Shown here: piece by piece, positions 37,601-44,017 of the stretch
Layout: the number at the start of each line of letters is the position of its first letter
How positions within the stretch are numbered: position 1 is the stretch's first letter
Assembly (NCBI GenBank): GCA_016194705.1
Contig: JACQAZ010000015.1
Coordinates: 122,453-186,452, forward strand
Reading direction: 5' to 3'
DNA length: 64,000 nt
Origin: Elusimicrobiota bacterium
GTDB lineage: Bacteria > Elusimicrobiota > Elusimicrobia > UBA1565 > UBA9628
Made by a program: the position numbers and the translations under genes
The notes under the pieces: generated by a model
What the model was told of the DNA's origin: nothing
The model's database searches: none
The model's input: only the letters and a program-made list of their open reading frames with translations

Positions 37601-40366
37601 TCCGCCTTCGCCCGTGATCCCGAGCTTCCAGACCGCCGGCACGTTCTGGATCGCGGCCGAATCCATGAGGTCGGGCTTGAAGTGGGTCTGCGAGCTGCCG
37701 ACCTGGACGGAGGAGCCTGAAACGAACTTGCGGATCGCCGCGGCGTTGCGGCGCGGTATGGTGACGTAGATTTCCTGGCGCCCGACGTCCTTGCCGAAAA
37801 CGTCCCTGACCTCCAGGTCGAGGTCGTCGAGGAACTGCATGTAGTTCTTGAAGCCCGCCCGTTCGAGAGAGGTCCTCAAGGCCGCGAGTTCGTCGGCGTA
37901 GGCCTTCAACGCCGCGGTGACGCCGTCCCGGCCGGAAGCGGCTCTGAGCCGCGCGGCGGCGTCGTCGAAGAGGGTCAAGCTGTTCGCGGAGTTGGTCGCC
38001 TCCACCTCGCGCCGCCCGGCCGCAATCAGCGCGTCGAATTCCTGGGGCGGCGCTTCCAAGGGTCGTCCCAGCAGACCCACCAGGCGCGCCGCGAAGGCGT
38101 CGAGCCTGCCCAAGGCCGATCTGAGAGCCGCGGGATCCTTGGCGTCGAAAGCCTTGAGGTAGACCTTGGAAAGCTCGTCGAACTCTTTAACGCCCTGCGG
38201 GCCGCGCTGCCGCTCCGCGACGATCCCGGCGTTGATCCACTTCTCGTTGAACGCCTTGAGGTCCGAGAGCTTCCCGGCCGCGGAGGCGGCCGCGACCGCG
38301 GCGCGAAGCTCCTCGACCTGTCGAGTCTGGTTTCCGGCGTCGAGCGCGCGGTCCGCGGCTTCCTGCAGCTTGGCGAAGGAGGCGAGCTGGTCCTTGAATC
38401 CGGCCTGGGCCATCGCGACCCTCGCCACGGCCTGCGACTCGGGCGAGCCCGAAGCGTCGGGGACCGATTTCTCGATCTCGCTGCCGTTGGCGGGCCGCAG
38501 CCACAAGCCCACGCGCGCCTCGACCTTGCGCAGGATCATGATGTGGCCGCCGTCCTCGAGGTCGACGCGCACCGTGCGGAACTCGCCCCCGTCGGCGGCT
38601 TCCCAGTAGCGCAGGAGCTTCTCCCAGACGAGCACTCCCGGGTCGGTGGGGCCGAAGGAGAGGAAGGCCAGGCCCTTATTCTGCAGGCCGTCGTAAAGCT
38701 TTTCGATGAAATCCGCGGGGCCCACGCCCTTGAGCCGCGTCGAGGCGATCTGGTGCCAGAAATCCTTGACCAGCCTCTCGAGCTTCTTGACCTCCTTCTT
38801 ATTGCCCTGGGCCATCGTCTTGGCGATGGCGGCGAGCTCGCGGTAGCGCTGGACCTCGGAGCTGCCGGGCTTGAAGACGCCTTCGCGCTCGGTCATGCGC
38901 CTGGTCGCGAGAAGGTAGAGGCTGTCGAGCTGCTGCAGGGCCAGATCGAGCTTCTTGGCCTGCGTCGTGCCCGACGCGGGAAGCAGAGAGTCCGGCTTGT
39001 CCATGACGACGGCCTTGTACCGCCGCGCGTTTTTCGCGTCGCCCAGCACCAAGTGCGGAGCCGACGTCGTCAGCGACTCGACCTTCGCGCGTCCGGAGGA
39101 CAGGTTCTTGTAGAGCTCTTCGTTCTTGAGCTCCGCGCTGCCGGCGTTGAGGACGAGCATCTCGTAAGGCTGGTCGAGGTTGAGCGAGAGCTGAGCCTCG
39201 CGCAGGGCGCGCTCGAGGCCTGGAACCTTGGCGTCCTTGAGCGCCTTGGTGCCGTTGAGCTCGATGACGCGCGCCGAGACCTCCGAGACGCTGTGACGCC
39301 AGAGCCCTCCGACAAATCCTGCTGGAGGGCCGCGCGCGCTGGGCTCTCGGAAGTGCCGGAACTCGTGGGCCAGCACGCTGCGGAAAAGCGTCGGCGTCGC
39401 GGCCAGCTCCGGGCGCAGCGCGATCTCGCCGTTCGAGTGGTAGCCCAGACCAAGATCCCAGGAGAACGTCTTCGGCCGGTAGATCCGGATCAGGCGCGCG
39501 ACGCCGCCGTCGAGCCGCTTGGCGAGCACCTCGGCCTCGACGAAGCGCCGGAAGTCGTCGTCGGTGACCTTGCGCCCGCGCCACACGGCCCAGCCGAACT
39601 GCGCCGACTCCCAGGCCGCGCGGGGCAGGAAGACCGCCGCCGGCACGGCCAGCACCGCGGCCGCGGCGAGCAGGACGACGTGCGGGACCGAAGTCCACGC
39701 GGAGGCGCCGGCTCCGAGGGCGACTGCCGGCACGAAGAAATCCGCGGCCGCCTTGAAGGCCAGCGCCGCCGCTCCGAACGCGCCGCCGATGACGGCGGGG
39801 AAGAGCGCCGAACGCGCCTCGACCCGAGGTCTTTCGACTCTCCCGCCTTTGCCGCTCCCTCGGCCGCTGGAGGGAGGCAAGGAAGTCTGCGTCGGATGGA
39901 TTGGGACCGAGGTCTCGACGAGATCTCCCGCCGCCGGAGCTGAACGCTCGCCCAGGATATGCTCGGAGAAGTCTCCGGCTCCGGCGCCGCGGAACGCTTC
40001 AGCCGGCGCGCCCTCGTGCAAAGCGCCGACCAGCGAGGGCGCCTCGAGACGCTCGAGCTCCGCCTCGAACCCGGTCCGGGGGGGCTGCGCGAGAGGGACC
40101 GGCTTCGAGACCTCCGCAGAGGGCTGAATCTGGAGCAGCCCCGCGTCGGGCACCACGCCGAGTTCGGCCAAGGGCCGCGGCAGGACCGGAGGCGTCGACA
40201 GCTCGCCGAGCGTCGTGATCCTCGGAATCTCTGGCAGGACGATCGGCCGGACGGAGGGCGCCGCCTTCGTGGAGAAATCGCCCGCGACGGCGCGCATGGC
40301 CTCGGGGCCGAACGAGAGAACGACGATGAGGGCGGAGAGAATCGCGGCGCCGAGTCTCTTGATCAT
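31673..40366 (-). CDS. Exported metallopeptidase-like/subtilase/HEAT/GH77-like/GH133 debranching chimera
   Basis: This 2,897-residue protein has a signal peptide (AILSALIVVLSFGPEAMRAVAG) and a Pro-rich stretch. Two hydrophobic segments at about 185-255 precede an M48-like HEFRH zinc motif near residue 333. An S8 subtilase follows with Asp in EWIDTGAD (about 928), His in GHGSHTAG (about 960), Asn in SAGNAG (about 1052) and Ser in GTSMAAP (about 1163). HEAT-like repeats span about 1316-1520, and a degenerate second subtilase lies at about 1630-1870. A GH77-like barrel (about 2030-2410) has DIPMFRAKNSVDAW, nucleophile text GGRVDALH and acid/base text VAEAFEG. A GH133/GDE C-terminal domain (about 2430-2890) has WGRDTFVSLPG, GLIPNKIWD and YNTVDAPLWF. 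Transferase plus glucosidase is the chemistry of glycogen debranching enzyme, here joined to an intact serine protease. It is a single-gene unit between the amylase operon and a barrel operon. Frame and domains are clear; the biological role is inferred. Confidence 0.88.
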   Translation of the reverse strand: MIKRLGAAILSALIVVLSFGPEAMRAVAGDFSTKAAPSVRPIVLPEIPRITTLGELSTPPVLPRPLAELGVVPDAGLLQIQPSAEVSKPVPLAQPPRTGFEAELERLEAPSLVGALHEGAPAEAFRGAGAGDFSEHILGERSAPAAGDLVETSVPIHPTQTSLPPSSGRGSGKGGRVERPRVEARSALFPAVIGGAFGAAALAFKAAADFFVPAVALGAGASAWTSVPHVVLLAAAAVLAVPAAVFLPRAAWESAQFGWAVWRGRKVTDDDFRRFVEAEVLAKRLDGGVARLIRIYRPKTFSWDLGLGYHSNGEIALRPELAATPTLFRSVLAHEFRHFREPSARGPPAGFVGGLWRHSVSEVSARVIELNGTKALKDAKVPGLERALREAQLSLNLDQPYEMLVLNAGSAELKNEELYKNLSSGRAKVESLTTSAPHLVLGDAKNARRYKAVVMDKPDSLLPASGTTQAKKLDLALQQLDSLYLLATRRMTEREGVFKPGSSEVQRYRELAAIAKTMAQGNKKEVKKLERLVKDFWHQIASTRLKGVGPADFIEKLYDGLQNKGLAFLSFGPTDPGVLVWEKLLRYWEAADGGEFRTVRVDLEDGGHIMILRKVEARVGLWLRPANGSEIEKSVPDASGSPESQAVARVAMAQAGFKDQLASFAKLQEAADRALDAGNQTRQVEELRAAVAAASAAGKLSDLKAFNEKWINAGIVAERQRGPQGVKEFDELSKVYLKAFDAKDPAALRSALGRLDAFAARLVGLLGRPLEAPPQEFDALIAAGRREVEATNSANSLTLFDDAAARLRAASGRDGVTAALKAYADELAALRTSLERAGFKNYMQFLDDLDLEVRDVFGKDVGRQEIYVTIPRRNAAAIRKFVSGSSVQVGSSQTHFKPDLMDSAAIQNVPAVWKLGITGEGGLIEWIDTGADAAHEDFEGRLDRVDMVHEGPEDWIGHGSHTAGISISGSSLFTGMAKGARGLMAKVFSRESPGAADGDIMGAGTLGLHRGVDVISLSLGSRGNSSDNLARFFSQLTLQKNSKGEYIIVVASAGNAGPFDETISQPSAGENVISVAAAAKSEDDKVPEIAFFSSVGPDRPGDSAVDWAEIKPDLAAIGGDVVTDPGDPNVYKRGVYSVKSKDMPAGPSDLPDKKHTGMSGTSMAAPMIAAIALLVKQALKMARAIRDFVYENLPLSVKAVLMRTATDMQVPVWFQGAGLVNAGAAVKLVLSAVSGSLLFRLSKVPGLAGLAPEAGADSWAWIARYKSVIEAGKTIRKTAEIAKSDAQARFEDQPASEDEDAQAVDKPAVGDKVYAEMVRKFNAARDAALPALLEALKDPVWLVRRQAALVLLNCRAASSVQALLDAALHDEDARVRQMALLALAENPSRAADAELKTAAADPRWDVAIYSAYALARHGDASEVGRILAQTRFEDEQNNSKGKQSRYSAVWLLGQLRNKTTAVEAQALSAKVNDLRERGNIRHLAAAALYNVAQNQPGAITDQVFVDLLAAAGPQNLALTRTISKFFPTALQDRRLLGLLRQEPVKSAATAFVLKNRVAAQRPGALGELVSLLGKALSIPLDVPTPLPDPGGLGVPGVDPALGPLDVIVEAPNASAGLDAALLARFSASQQDALPLSKALWVRVPEHKLFAFSLEMRRLGFTARLSRPYYSTAAPVSRGPIAGGLSLDLAAGPSAIPAGADLSLVRLSAERGVSEAMVMAVLEEIASRVAEPLKSPTVVAIALAGPALKKDDKPVRGPLGELINRLVLNNYEMVLPTGNGGPSEDSISSPADAGLGATVAAAGEKTGLQFYSGRGTDENPGVTWTDLVADADLEGMAKAAAEAMSLGSKAAPAYGTGVAAARSAEKIAGLAKRLAADFIAQSGVLPDGFFLYIESLVKQTLSAMPAHKISEVGGGLFGDEAKALALLEERLKDPQGVARESAALIEQARGRFDPSLGKSQNGLGFWNRMKDPYARAARAVVPKGLHSVAAMAAGSARALAPGHGSPSSGRGPPAGWWKDSSATHEAVSVPIFSLRRGGDDPGVGKFSDLPGFFKDNLSKHGADTVLLLPHFAILDESPYAPVSLYALSEDSLDWSLVNEVDAALRAKLKPADPRSVDYRAVREREGAVAQSAYRNFQSRELARATPRAAEFEAFRAENDSWLGEYAEFMALSSLIGRPSLDWTPADVEGARKDARFGAMTEVRKYSQWLAYGQLQAALAEVHASGGHVLFDIPMFRAKNSVDAWKRPELFTDLRIRNPGIKNQWVHEDWLDLALWNWTQLKADGYKPMLDLYRHWLAFGFDGGRVDALHFAYNFGNGQLASGDEPGEPYVEALAKVFSERGALPVAEAFEGKDADAIKHGFMTIYGDWKKVGSPDDPRQLGFMARYLEKSREATSGRSARFIGYTLGDELGDPTPIKVVNDGRSYWRYRTPRPEDGDYLARVREDARPQLTALKAAKEGNVWREEQAVKSVLAKAGDSFVKHAGGSTQIWAASVDWFLEEWGRDTFVSLPGLLLSTGRFDEAKEVMRRFSRFEHEGLIPNKIWDASRWSPQNPDGADYNTVDAPLWFIAAVKKYAETTGDWAFAAEMSPVMGRIVARYRSGTGYQRFNRLNRIAMDSDGLIMSPAQATWMDADPDGRDKPVTPRNGKAVEINALWYSSLRFLAESQRRNKGSGKELDALADKVKKSFNERFWFETGDNAKAWGGKGGALKDVVDGDPHSAAIRPNMLFAVSHGGDLLSPGRQRALVLAATRDLLTPYGLRTLSFRDSYYQARYDTSRPAIEKDQAYHQGAVWPWLIGPYLDALRIVRRGQGWKEERIREEALGLLKPLAEHLVANPLGSLPEVFDGGAPDPAVLRASLDDPKGLGRLFAGRTSDQKPGGTRSQAWSVAEVLRVLANRR

Positions 40367-40382
40367 TCGCTGGCCTGGCGAG

Positions 40383-40470
40383 AGTTTATCACGCGCGCGT
40401 ACTTCTCTATAGTGTCCCAGGGCCTACGGCTTGCGGGGTATTGGACCTAACGCGGGGTGGGCCTTACGGC
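40383..40470 (-). promoter_or_regulatory. Promoter region of the chimera gene with repeated TAGGYCC motifs
   Basis: Minus strand: -10 TAAACT (40383-40388) lies 16 nt before the ATG at 40366, with no -35 consensus. Three motif copies are present: TAGGCCC (40420-40426), TAGGTCC followed by AATACCCC (40443-40449) and the variant TAAGGCCC (40459-40466). The middle copy begins 61 bp upstream of the -10, the spacing also found upstream of the amylase operon and the small-protein/barrel operon. Confidence 0.5.
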
Positions 40471-40478
40471 TTAATGGC

Positions 40479-41675
40479 TTACTGGATGAAGATCAGCGGA
40501 GGCTCGGTCTCGGCCTTCTCGGCCTTGGGGCCGCCGAACATTTCCTTATGATCCTCGGCGGGCGGCCGGGCGGGCTGGTAGGTCGTCGCCTTCTCCGGGC
40601 GGGGCGCCTTGTAGTCGCGGCCGCCGCTGGTCTCGCGCGTGTCCTCGAAACGCTCCGCCTGGGCCCGGCGCCAGCGGGTGCTCGAGGCGTAGGCAGCGCC
40701 GCTGCCGGTCCCGATGTGGAAGGGCAGCGCCGCGCCGGCGTGGATCATGTACGACTTGCCGCTGCCGATGCCCATCGCCTTGATCTCGGTATTGAAGAAC
40801 ATGTGGATCCAGGACCGATTCATTTCGGAGCCGAAGATCAAGCGGCCCTGGTTCTGTTCGGGCTTCTGGCTCGATTCGCCGGAGATCTGCGCGATCAAGG
40901 GGGTGTCGGGGATCGCCAGCAGGCTCGCGCGCACCGAGCCGCTCACGCGGTTGTAGCCGAAGCCGAAGAACGGGGTGAAATGTCCGAAGGTCTGGCTGGC
41001 CACGGCGTTCAAGCCCAGGCTGTTGATGTTCCATTGGATGGCGCCGGCGACGTTGCTGTCCGCCGAGAAGCCGTTGACGTTGTTGATCGAGAACTTGGTG
41101 TTGTAGTTGAAGATGCCGTAGACGTGGTTGTAATGGAACCCCAGGCTCACCAGCGGCAGGTCCTCGCCGCCGAGGAAATGCTTGCGCAGCGAGAAGCCGA
41201 TCGAGTTGCTCTGGCCCTTGGCCGGGGCATTGGCCGAGATCTTGTAGCCGGGCGGCGTCGTCATGTTGGCGCCGCGCACCGCGAAATCCATGCGGTAGGG
41301 CAGTCCCGCGCGCAAGTGCATCGCGAGGTTCGGGAAATTGACCGCTTTGGGGAAGATTGACCCGACGCCGAGGTCCCGCAAGGCCGGCGTCTGTGGCTCG
41401 GGGAACTTGCTCCTGTCCAGAGGGAGGTGTCCGACGCCGATGCTGAGGTCGGGCTGCAGGCGCTTGTCGGTCACCTCGTGGGGCGGGTCGAACGTGTCGC
41501 CCGCGGTGAAGCCCAGGCCCTGAGCCATCTCATGGCTGAGCCATTCCATCATGTTCTGAAAGTCGCCCGACATGCTCGGGTTCGCGTGAGCCCCCATCGG
41601 CGCCGCAAAAGCGAGCGCCGCGCCGAGGATCAGCCCCGGCGCGGCGCGCTTCGCCTTCGCGGCGAACTTTGCCAT
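40479..41675 (-). CDS. Predicted outer-membrane protein with barrel-like strands
   Basis: The ATG at 41675 (preceded in frame by TTG at 41678) gives 398 residues. The signal peptide is APGLILGAALAFAAPMGAHA, cut before NPSMSG. Residues about 100-310 show alternating strands with aromatic girdles (LRAGLPYRMDFAVRG, PLVSLGFHYNHVYGIFNYNT, FGHFTPFFGFGYNRVSG, SWIHMFFNTEIKAMG), as in outer-membrane barrels. The last 80 residues are charged and Pro/Glu/Lys-rich (RPEKATTYQPARPPAEDHKE) and probably periplasmic or surface-exposed. It starts 4 bp after a 63-residue gene, likely in one operon. No known family was recognised; a porin or surface-assembly protein are both possible. Confidence 0.75.
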   Translation of the reverse strand: MAKFAAKAKRAAPGLILGAALAFAAPMGAHANPSMSGDFQNMMEWLSHEMAQGLGFTAGDTFDPPHEVTDKRLQPDLSIGVGHLPLDRSKFPEPQTPALRDLGVGSIFPKAVNFPNLAMHLRAGLPYRMDFAVRGANMTTPPGYKISANAPAKGQSNSIGFSLRKHFLGGEDLPLVSLGFHYNHVYGIFNYNTKFSINNVNGFSADSNVAGAIQWNINSLGLNAVASQTFGHFTPFFGFGYNRVSGSVRASLLAIPDTPLIAQISGESSQKPEQNQGRLIFGSEMNRSWIHMFFNTEIKAMGIGSGKSYMIHAGAALPFHIGTGSGAAYASSTRWRRAQAERFEDTRETSGGRDYKAPRPEKATTYQPARPPAEDHKEMFGGPKAEKAETEPPLIFIQ

Positions 41676-41679
41676 CAAA

Positions 41680-41871
41680 TCAATGCTTGATCAGCCTCGA
41701 ACGGCCCCGGTCGGTGCTCCAGCAATACGCCTGATGGGCGCTCTCGAAGGTCAGACTGGTCTTCAAGCGGGACGATTGCGGGGCTCCGCCGCGCAGGTCG
41801 GTCCCTTCGAAGACGCGCAGCCGGGCTTGATGTCCGTGCTTGCGCCAGATGGAGTCGAGTTTGTTTTTCAT
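41680..41871 (-). CDS. Small hypothetical protein (63 residues)
   Basis: ATG at 41871 (MKNKLDSIWRKHGHQARL) to TGA at 41680. The product is basic, with no signal peptide or membrane segment. An AAGGAG lies 13 nt upstream and a -10 TATGAT 25 nt upstream, and the outer-membrane gene begins 4 bp after the stop, which together support a real first gene of a two-gene operon. A longer frame reaching 42000 would start upstream of that promoter and is less likely. Function unknown; a leader-peptide-like role is possible. Confidence 0.5.
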   Translation of the reverse strand: MKNKLDSIWRKHGHQARLRVFEGTDLRGGAPQSSRLKTSLTFESAHQAYCWSTDRGRSRLIKH

Positions 41872-41896
41872 GAAGTCTAAATTTCTCCTTAGACCA

Positions 41897-41963
41897 ATCA
41901 TAACATGAGGCCCGCCGCCGGTCATGGGTCGTAGGACCCAACCGGAAACAGGCAAAGGGCCTA
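41897..41963 (-). promoter_or_regulatory. Promoter of the small-protein/barrel operon with upstream TAGGCCC
   Basis: Minus strand: TATGAT (41897-41902) has only a poor -35 (ATGACC). TAGGCCC (41957-41963), preceded by TTTTGCC, begins 61 bp upstream of the -10. A short inverted repeat GGGTC/GACCC (41927-41940) lies between them. Confidence 0.5.
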
Positions 41964-42057
41964 GGCAAAATATACAGGATTCCCCTATAGAAATTGACAA
42001 CTCGGAAGGCCCTCGCGCGGGCCCAAAAAATTAAGAACTTAATGCCTGGAACTAGGC

Positions 42058-42981
42058 CTAGGGATTGGCGAAAATCAGCAGTTTATCCCCGGCTTTCTTG
42101 AGGCCGAGGGGCTTGTCGTCGAGCATCTTGAAGGTCGCGGTCCGATCCGAAGGGATCAGCTCGCCGGGGATCATGAAGACGTGGAATTCGCCCTTGGGGT
42201 CCGTCGCGATGAAGGCGAAGAGCTTTCCCGCGGGATCCATGCGCCCGTTCTTCACCTCGTCGTAGTAGAACACCTTGTAGACTTGGGCCCCCAGCGTGAA
42301 GGCCTCGCCCGAGCCTCCCACCGCGTTGAGAAGGTCGCGCAGGCTGATGCGGTCCTTGTGGTTATTGGCCAGGTTGATGACCACGATCTCGCTGTCGAGC
42401 TGGTCGGAGAGGTCCGGCGAGAGCTTGAGCTTGAACTGGCCGCTGCCGATGGCGATGGTCTGTGGGCTCGTCAGAAGGTCCTTGACGTTGTAGATGCGCA
42501 CCGCCGCGTCGCCCTCGATCAGCAAAGAAACGTAGGCGTTGGGATCGACGTAGGCGTTCTTGGCCTTGTCGTAAGTCCCGCGGTCGAAGACTCCGGAAAG
42601 CCAGACGTCCTTGCCGCCGAGCTTGGCGTTGAGGCCAGCCCTGAGGTTGCGGTTGAGCAGAGCCCCGAGCGCGACGGTCGAGGTCGGCTGGGCGAGGGCG
42701 GCGGCTTGGAACGACGGCTTCGGCGATGAGATCCCGCCGGCCTTGAGCGTATGCAGGTGGATCTTGTCGATGGACGAACTGTCTTCGAAGGAGGCTCCCT
42801 CGGCGAGGCGCGACGGAACGGCGGGAGACGGGAAGAATCTGATCTTGCCGGTGAACTGAAAGGCCTGCGACAAGACGGTCCCGGCGCTGAGACTCGCGCT
42901 TTCGGCCGTCGGGCCGGCGGCGGCGAGGCTGGGGGCGGCGGCGAGGACGGCGCAGAGAAGAGCAATGGGGCGATAAGCCAT
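42058..42981 (-). CDS. Secreted protein of unknown family
   Basis: This 307-residue protein starts at the ATG at 42981, fixed by a strong GGAGGT Shine-Dalgarno 5 nt upstream. The signal peptide is IALLCAVLAAAPSLAAAG. The mature part has a disordered N-terminal 90 residues, then a beta-rich region (KDVWLSGVFDRGTYDKAKNAYVDPNAYVSLLIEG; IVVINLANNHKDRISLRDLLNAVGG; KVFYYDEVKNGRMDPAGKLFAFIAT). No enzymatic signature was seen. It sits downstream of the metallophosphoesterase and upstream of the barrel operon on the same strand, but a 200-bp gap and a 180-bp gap make it a separate unit. Confidence 0.7.
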   Translation of the reverse strand: MAYRPIALLCAVLAAAPSLAAAGPTAESASLSAGTVLSQAFQFTGKIRFFPSPAVPSRLAEGASFEDSSSIDKIHLHTLKAGGISSPKPSFQAAALAQPTSTVALGALLNRNLRAGLNAKLGGKDVWLSGVFDRGTYDKAKNAYVDPNAYVSLLIEGDAAVRIYNVKDLLTSPQTIAIGSGQFKLKLSPDLSDQLDSEIVVINLANNHKDRISLRDLLNAVGGSGEAFTLGAQVYKVFYYDEVKNGRMDPAGKLFAFIATDPKGEFHVFMIPGELIPSDRTATFKMLDDKPLGLKKAGDKLLIFANP

Positions 42982-43181
42982 GCGAACCTCCGTTGTCTTG
43001 GTGCCAGGCTTTAAGTTAATTATCGGCGATCGCCTGGCTCGACGACTTCCACTTTTCGGATTCTAGTCAATGGCCTCGCGCGATGCAACAGGAAAGTGGG
43101 CCGAAAGACCCATTATTTTTGGGGGTCCCTTATTGCCCGTCCCGACTTCGTCGGGACGGCAGCGGGACGCATGAGCGGGAA
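42982..43181. other. Intergenic stretch with a perfect 9-bp hairpin
   Basis: No gene is seen in these 200 bp. CGTCCCGAC (43138-43146) and GTCGGGACG (43150-43158) form a perfect 9-bp stem with a TTC loop just downstream of the metallophosphoesterase stop. No T-run follows on either strand, so it is not a classical intrinsic terminator, though it may stop or protect transcripts. Its TTC loop resembles the hairpin at 57108-57130. Confidence 0.5.
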
Positions 43182-43937
43182 TTACTGCCCGTAGGCCAGG
43201 CGCAGCGCGAGGAACTCGGGCAGACCCGCGTTGCGGATCTTGTTCTGCACGGCGACGATATCGTAGTTCAAGCGGATGATCCGGAAGGTCCCCTTGCCGG
43301 AGTCGTAGAGCCCGCATGAGGCGCGCTTGTCCTGGTCGCGCGGCTGGCCGGCCGAGCCGGGATTGAAGGCCGTGGGCACGATGCCGTACGGCATGCGCTG
43401 AATCTCGATCTGCTGGTGGTCTTCAAGGATCATGGTCTCGATGCCCAGCGGCTCGTCCTTGTTGACGCGGAAGCACAAAGGCATGTGGCTGTGCCCGACG
43501 AAGAGCGGCCAGGCGTGGACCAGCGGCATGTTGTCCTTGAACTGCGCGGCCGAGAGCAGGTATTCCTCCGGCGGCTTGCGCGGCGTGCCGTGGACCACGG
43601 TGAACTCGGGAGTCTCGATCTTGGCCGTGAGGCTCTGCAGCCAGCGCTTGGACTCCGGCGAGAGCATGTCGCGGCTCCAAAGCGCCGCGGCCTTGGCGAA
43701 AGGGTTGAACCACTCGACGTCCATGAGCCCCAGGACCGCGAGGTCGTGGTTGCCCACGATGCAGTGCATGTTCTTGAGCTTGCGCAGGCGCGCGACGACC
43801 TCATCTGGCTCCGGACCATAGCCCACGATGTCGCCGCAGCAGATGTAGCCGTCGACCTCGAAGTCCTTGAAGAAATCGAGGACGACGGTCAACGCCTCCA
43901 CGTTGGAATGGACGTCCGAGACGACTCCGTAGACCAT
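43182..43937 (-). CDS. Calcineurin-like metallophosphoesterase (YfcE/MJ0936-like)
   Basis: The metal-binding motifs occur in order: GVVSDVHSN, YICCGDIVGYGPEPDEV, IVGNHDLAVLG, VVHGTPRKP and FVGHSHMPL, in a 251-residue protein, the usual length for the family. The substrate is unknown; relatives are phosphodiesterases or phosphatases using two metal ions in the cytoplasm. ATG 43937 (MVYGVVSDVHSN) fits the family N-terminus best; ATG 43943 adds two residues. A promoter, TTGATT (43972-43977), 17 bp, TACTAT (43949-43954), ends 11 nt before ATG 43937, so the mRNA is leaderless or nearly so. It is divergent from the glycosyltransferase at 44018. Confidence 0.85.
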   Translation of the reverse strand: MVYGVVSDVHSNVEALTVVLDFFKDFEVDGYICCGDIVGYGPEPDEVVARLRKLKNMHCIVGNHDLAVLGLMDVEWFNPFAKAAALWSRDMLSPESKRWLQSLTAKIETPEFTVVHGTPRKPPEEYLLSAAQFKDNMPLVHAWPLFVGHSHMPLCFRVNKDEPLGIETMILEDHQQIEIQRMPYGIVPTAFNPGSAGQPRDQDKRASCGLYDSGKGTFRIIRLNYDIVAVQNKIRNAGLPEFLALRLAYGQ

Positions 43938-43948
43938 CGGCATCAAGG

Positions 43949-43977
43949 ATAGTAGCCCTCCTGGCGATATAAATCAA
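43949..43977 (-). promoter_or_regulatory. Promoter of the metallophosphoesterase gene
   Basis: Minus strand TTGATT (43972-43977), 17 bp, TACTAT (43949-43954). Its -35 lies 4 bp from the -35 of the divergent promoter. Confidence 0.55.
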
Positions 43978-43981
43978 GGTC

Positions 43982-44011
43982 TTGACTCGGAGCGGGCCGG
44001 CGGGCTATGCT
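43982..44011 (+). promoter_or_regulatory. Promoter of the GT-C glycosyltransferase gene
   Basis: TTGACT (43982-43987), 18 bp, TATGCT (44006-44011). The GTG start at 44018 follows after 6 nt, so the start codon would be at or next to the transcription start. Confidence 0.55.
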
Positions 44012-44017
44012 CCTGCT

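Noticed and set aside
35774..37720. Plus-strand open frame of 648 codons opposite the protease chimera
   Set aside because: Antisense of the subtilase and HEAT region, with no promoter, ribosome site or domain.
42007..42043. GGCCC/GGGCC hairpin and the ATTAAG/CTTAAT palindrome as an intrinsic terminator
   Set aside because: On the minus strand the T-run precedes the GC hairpin instead of following it, and no plus-strand gene ends here.
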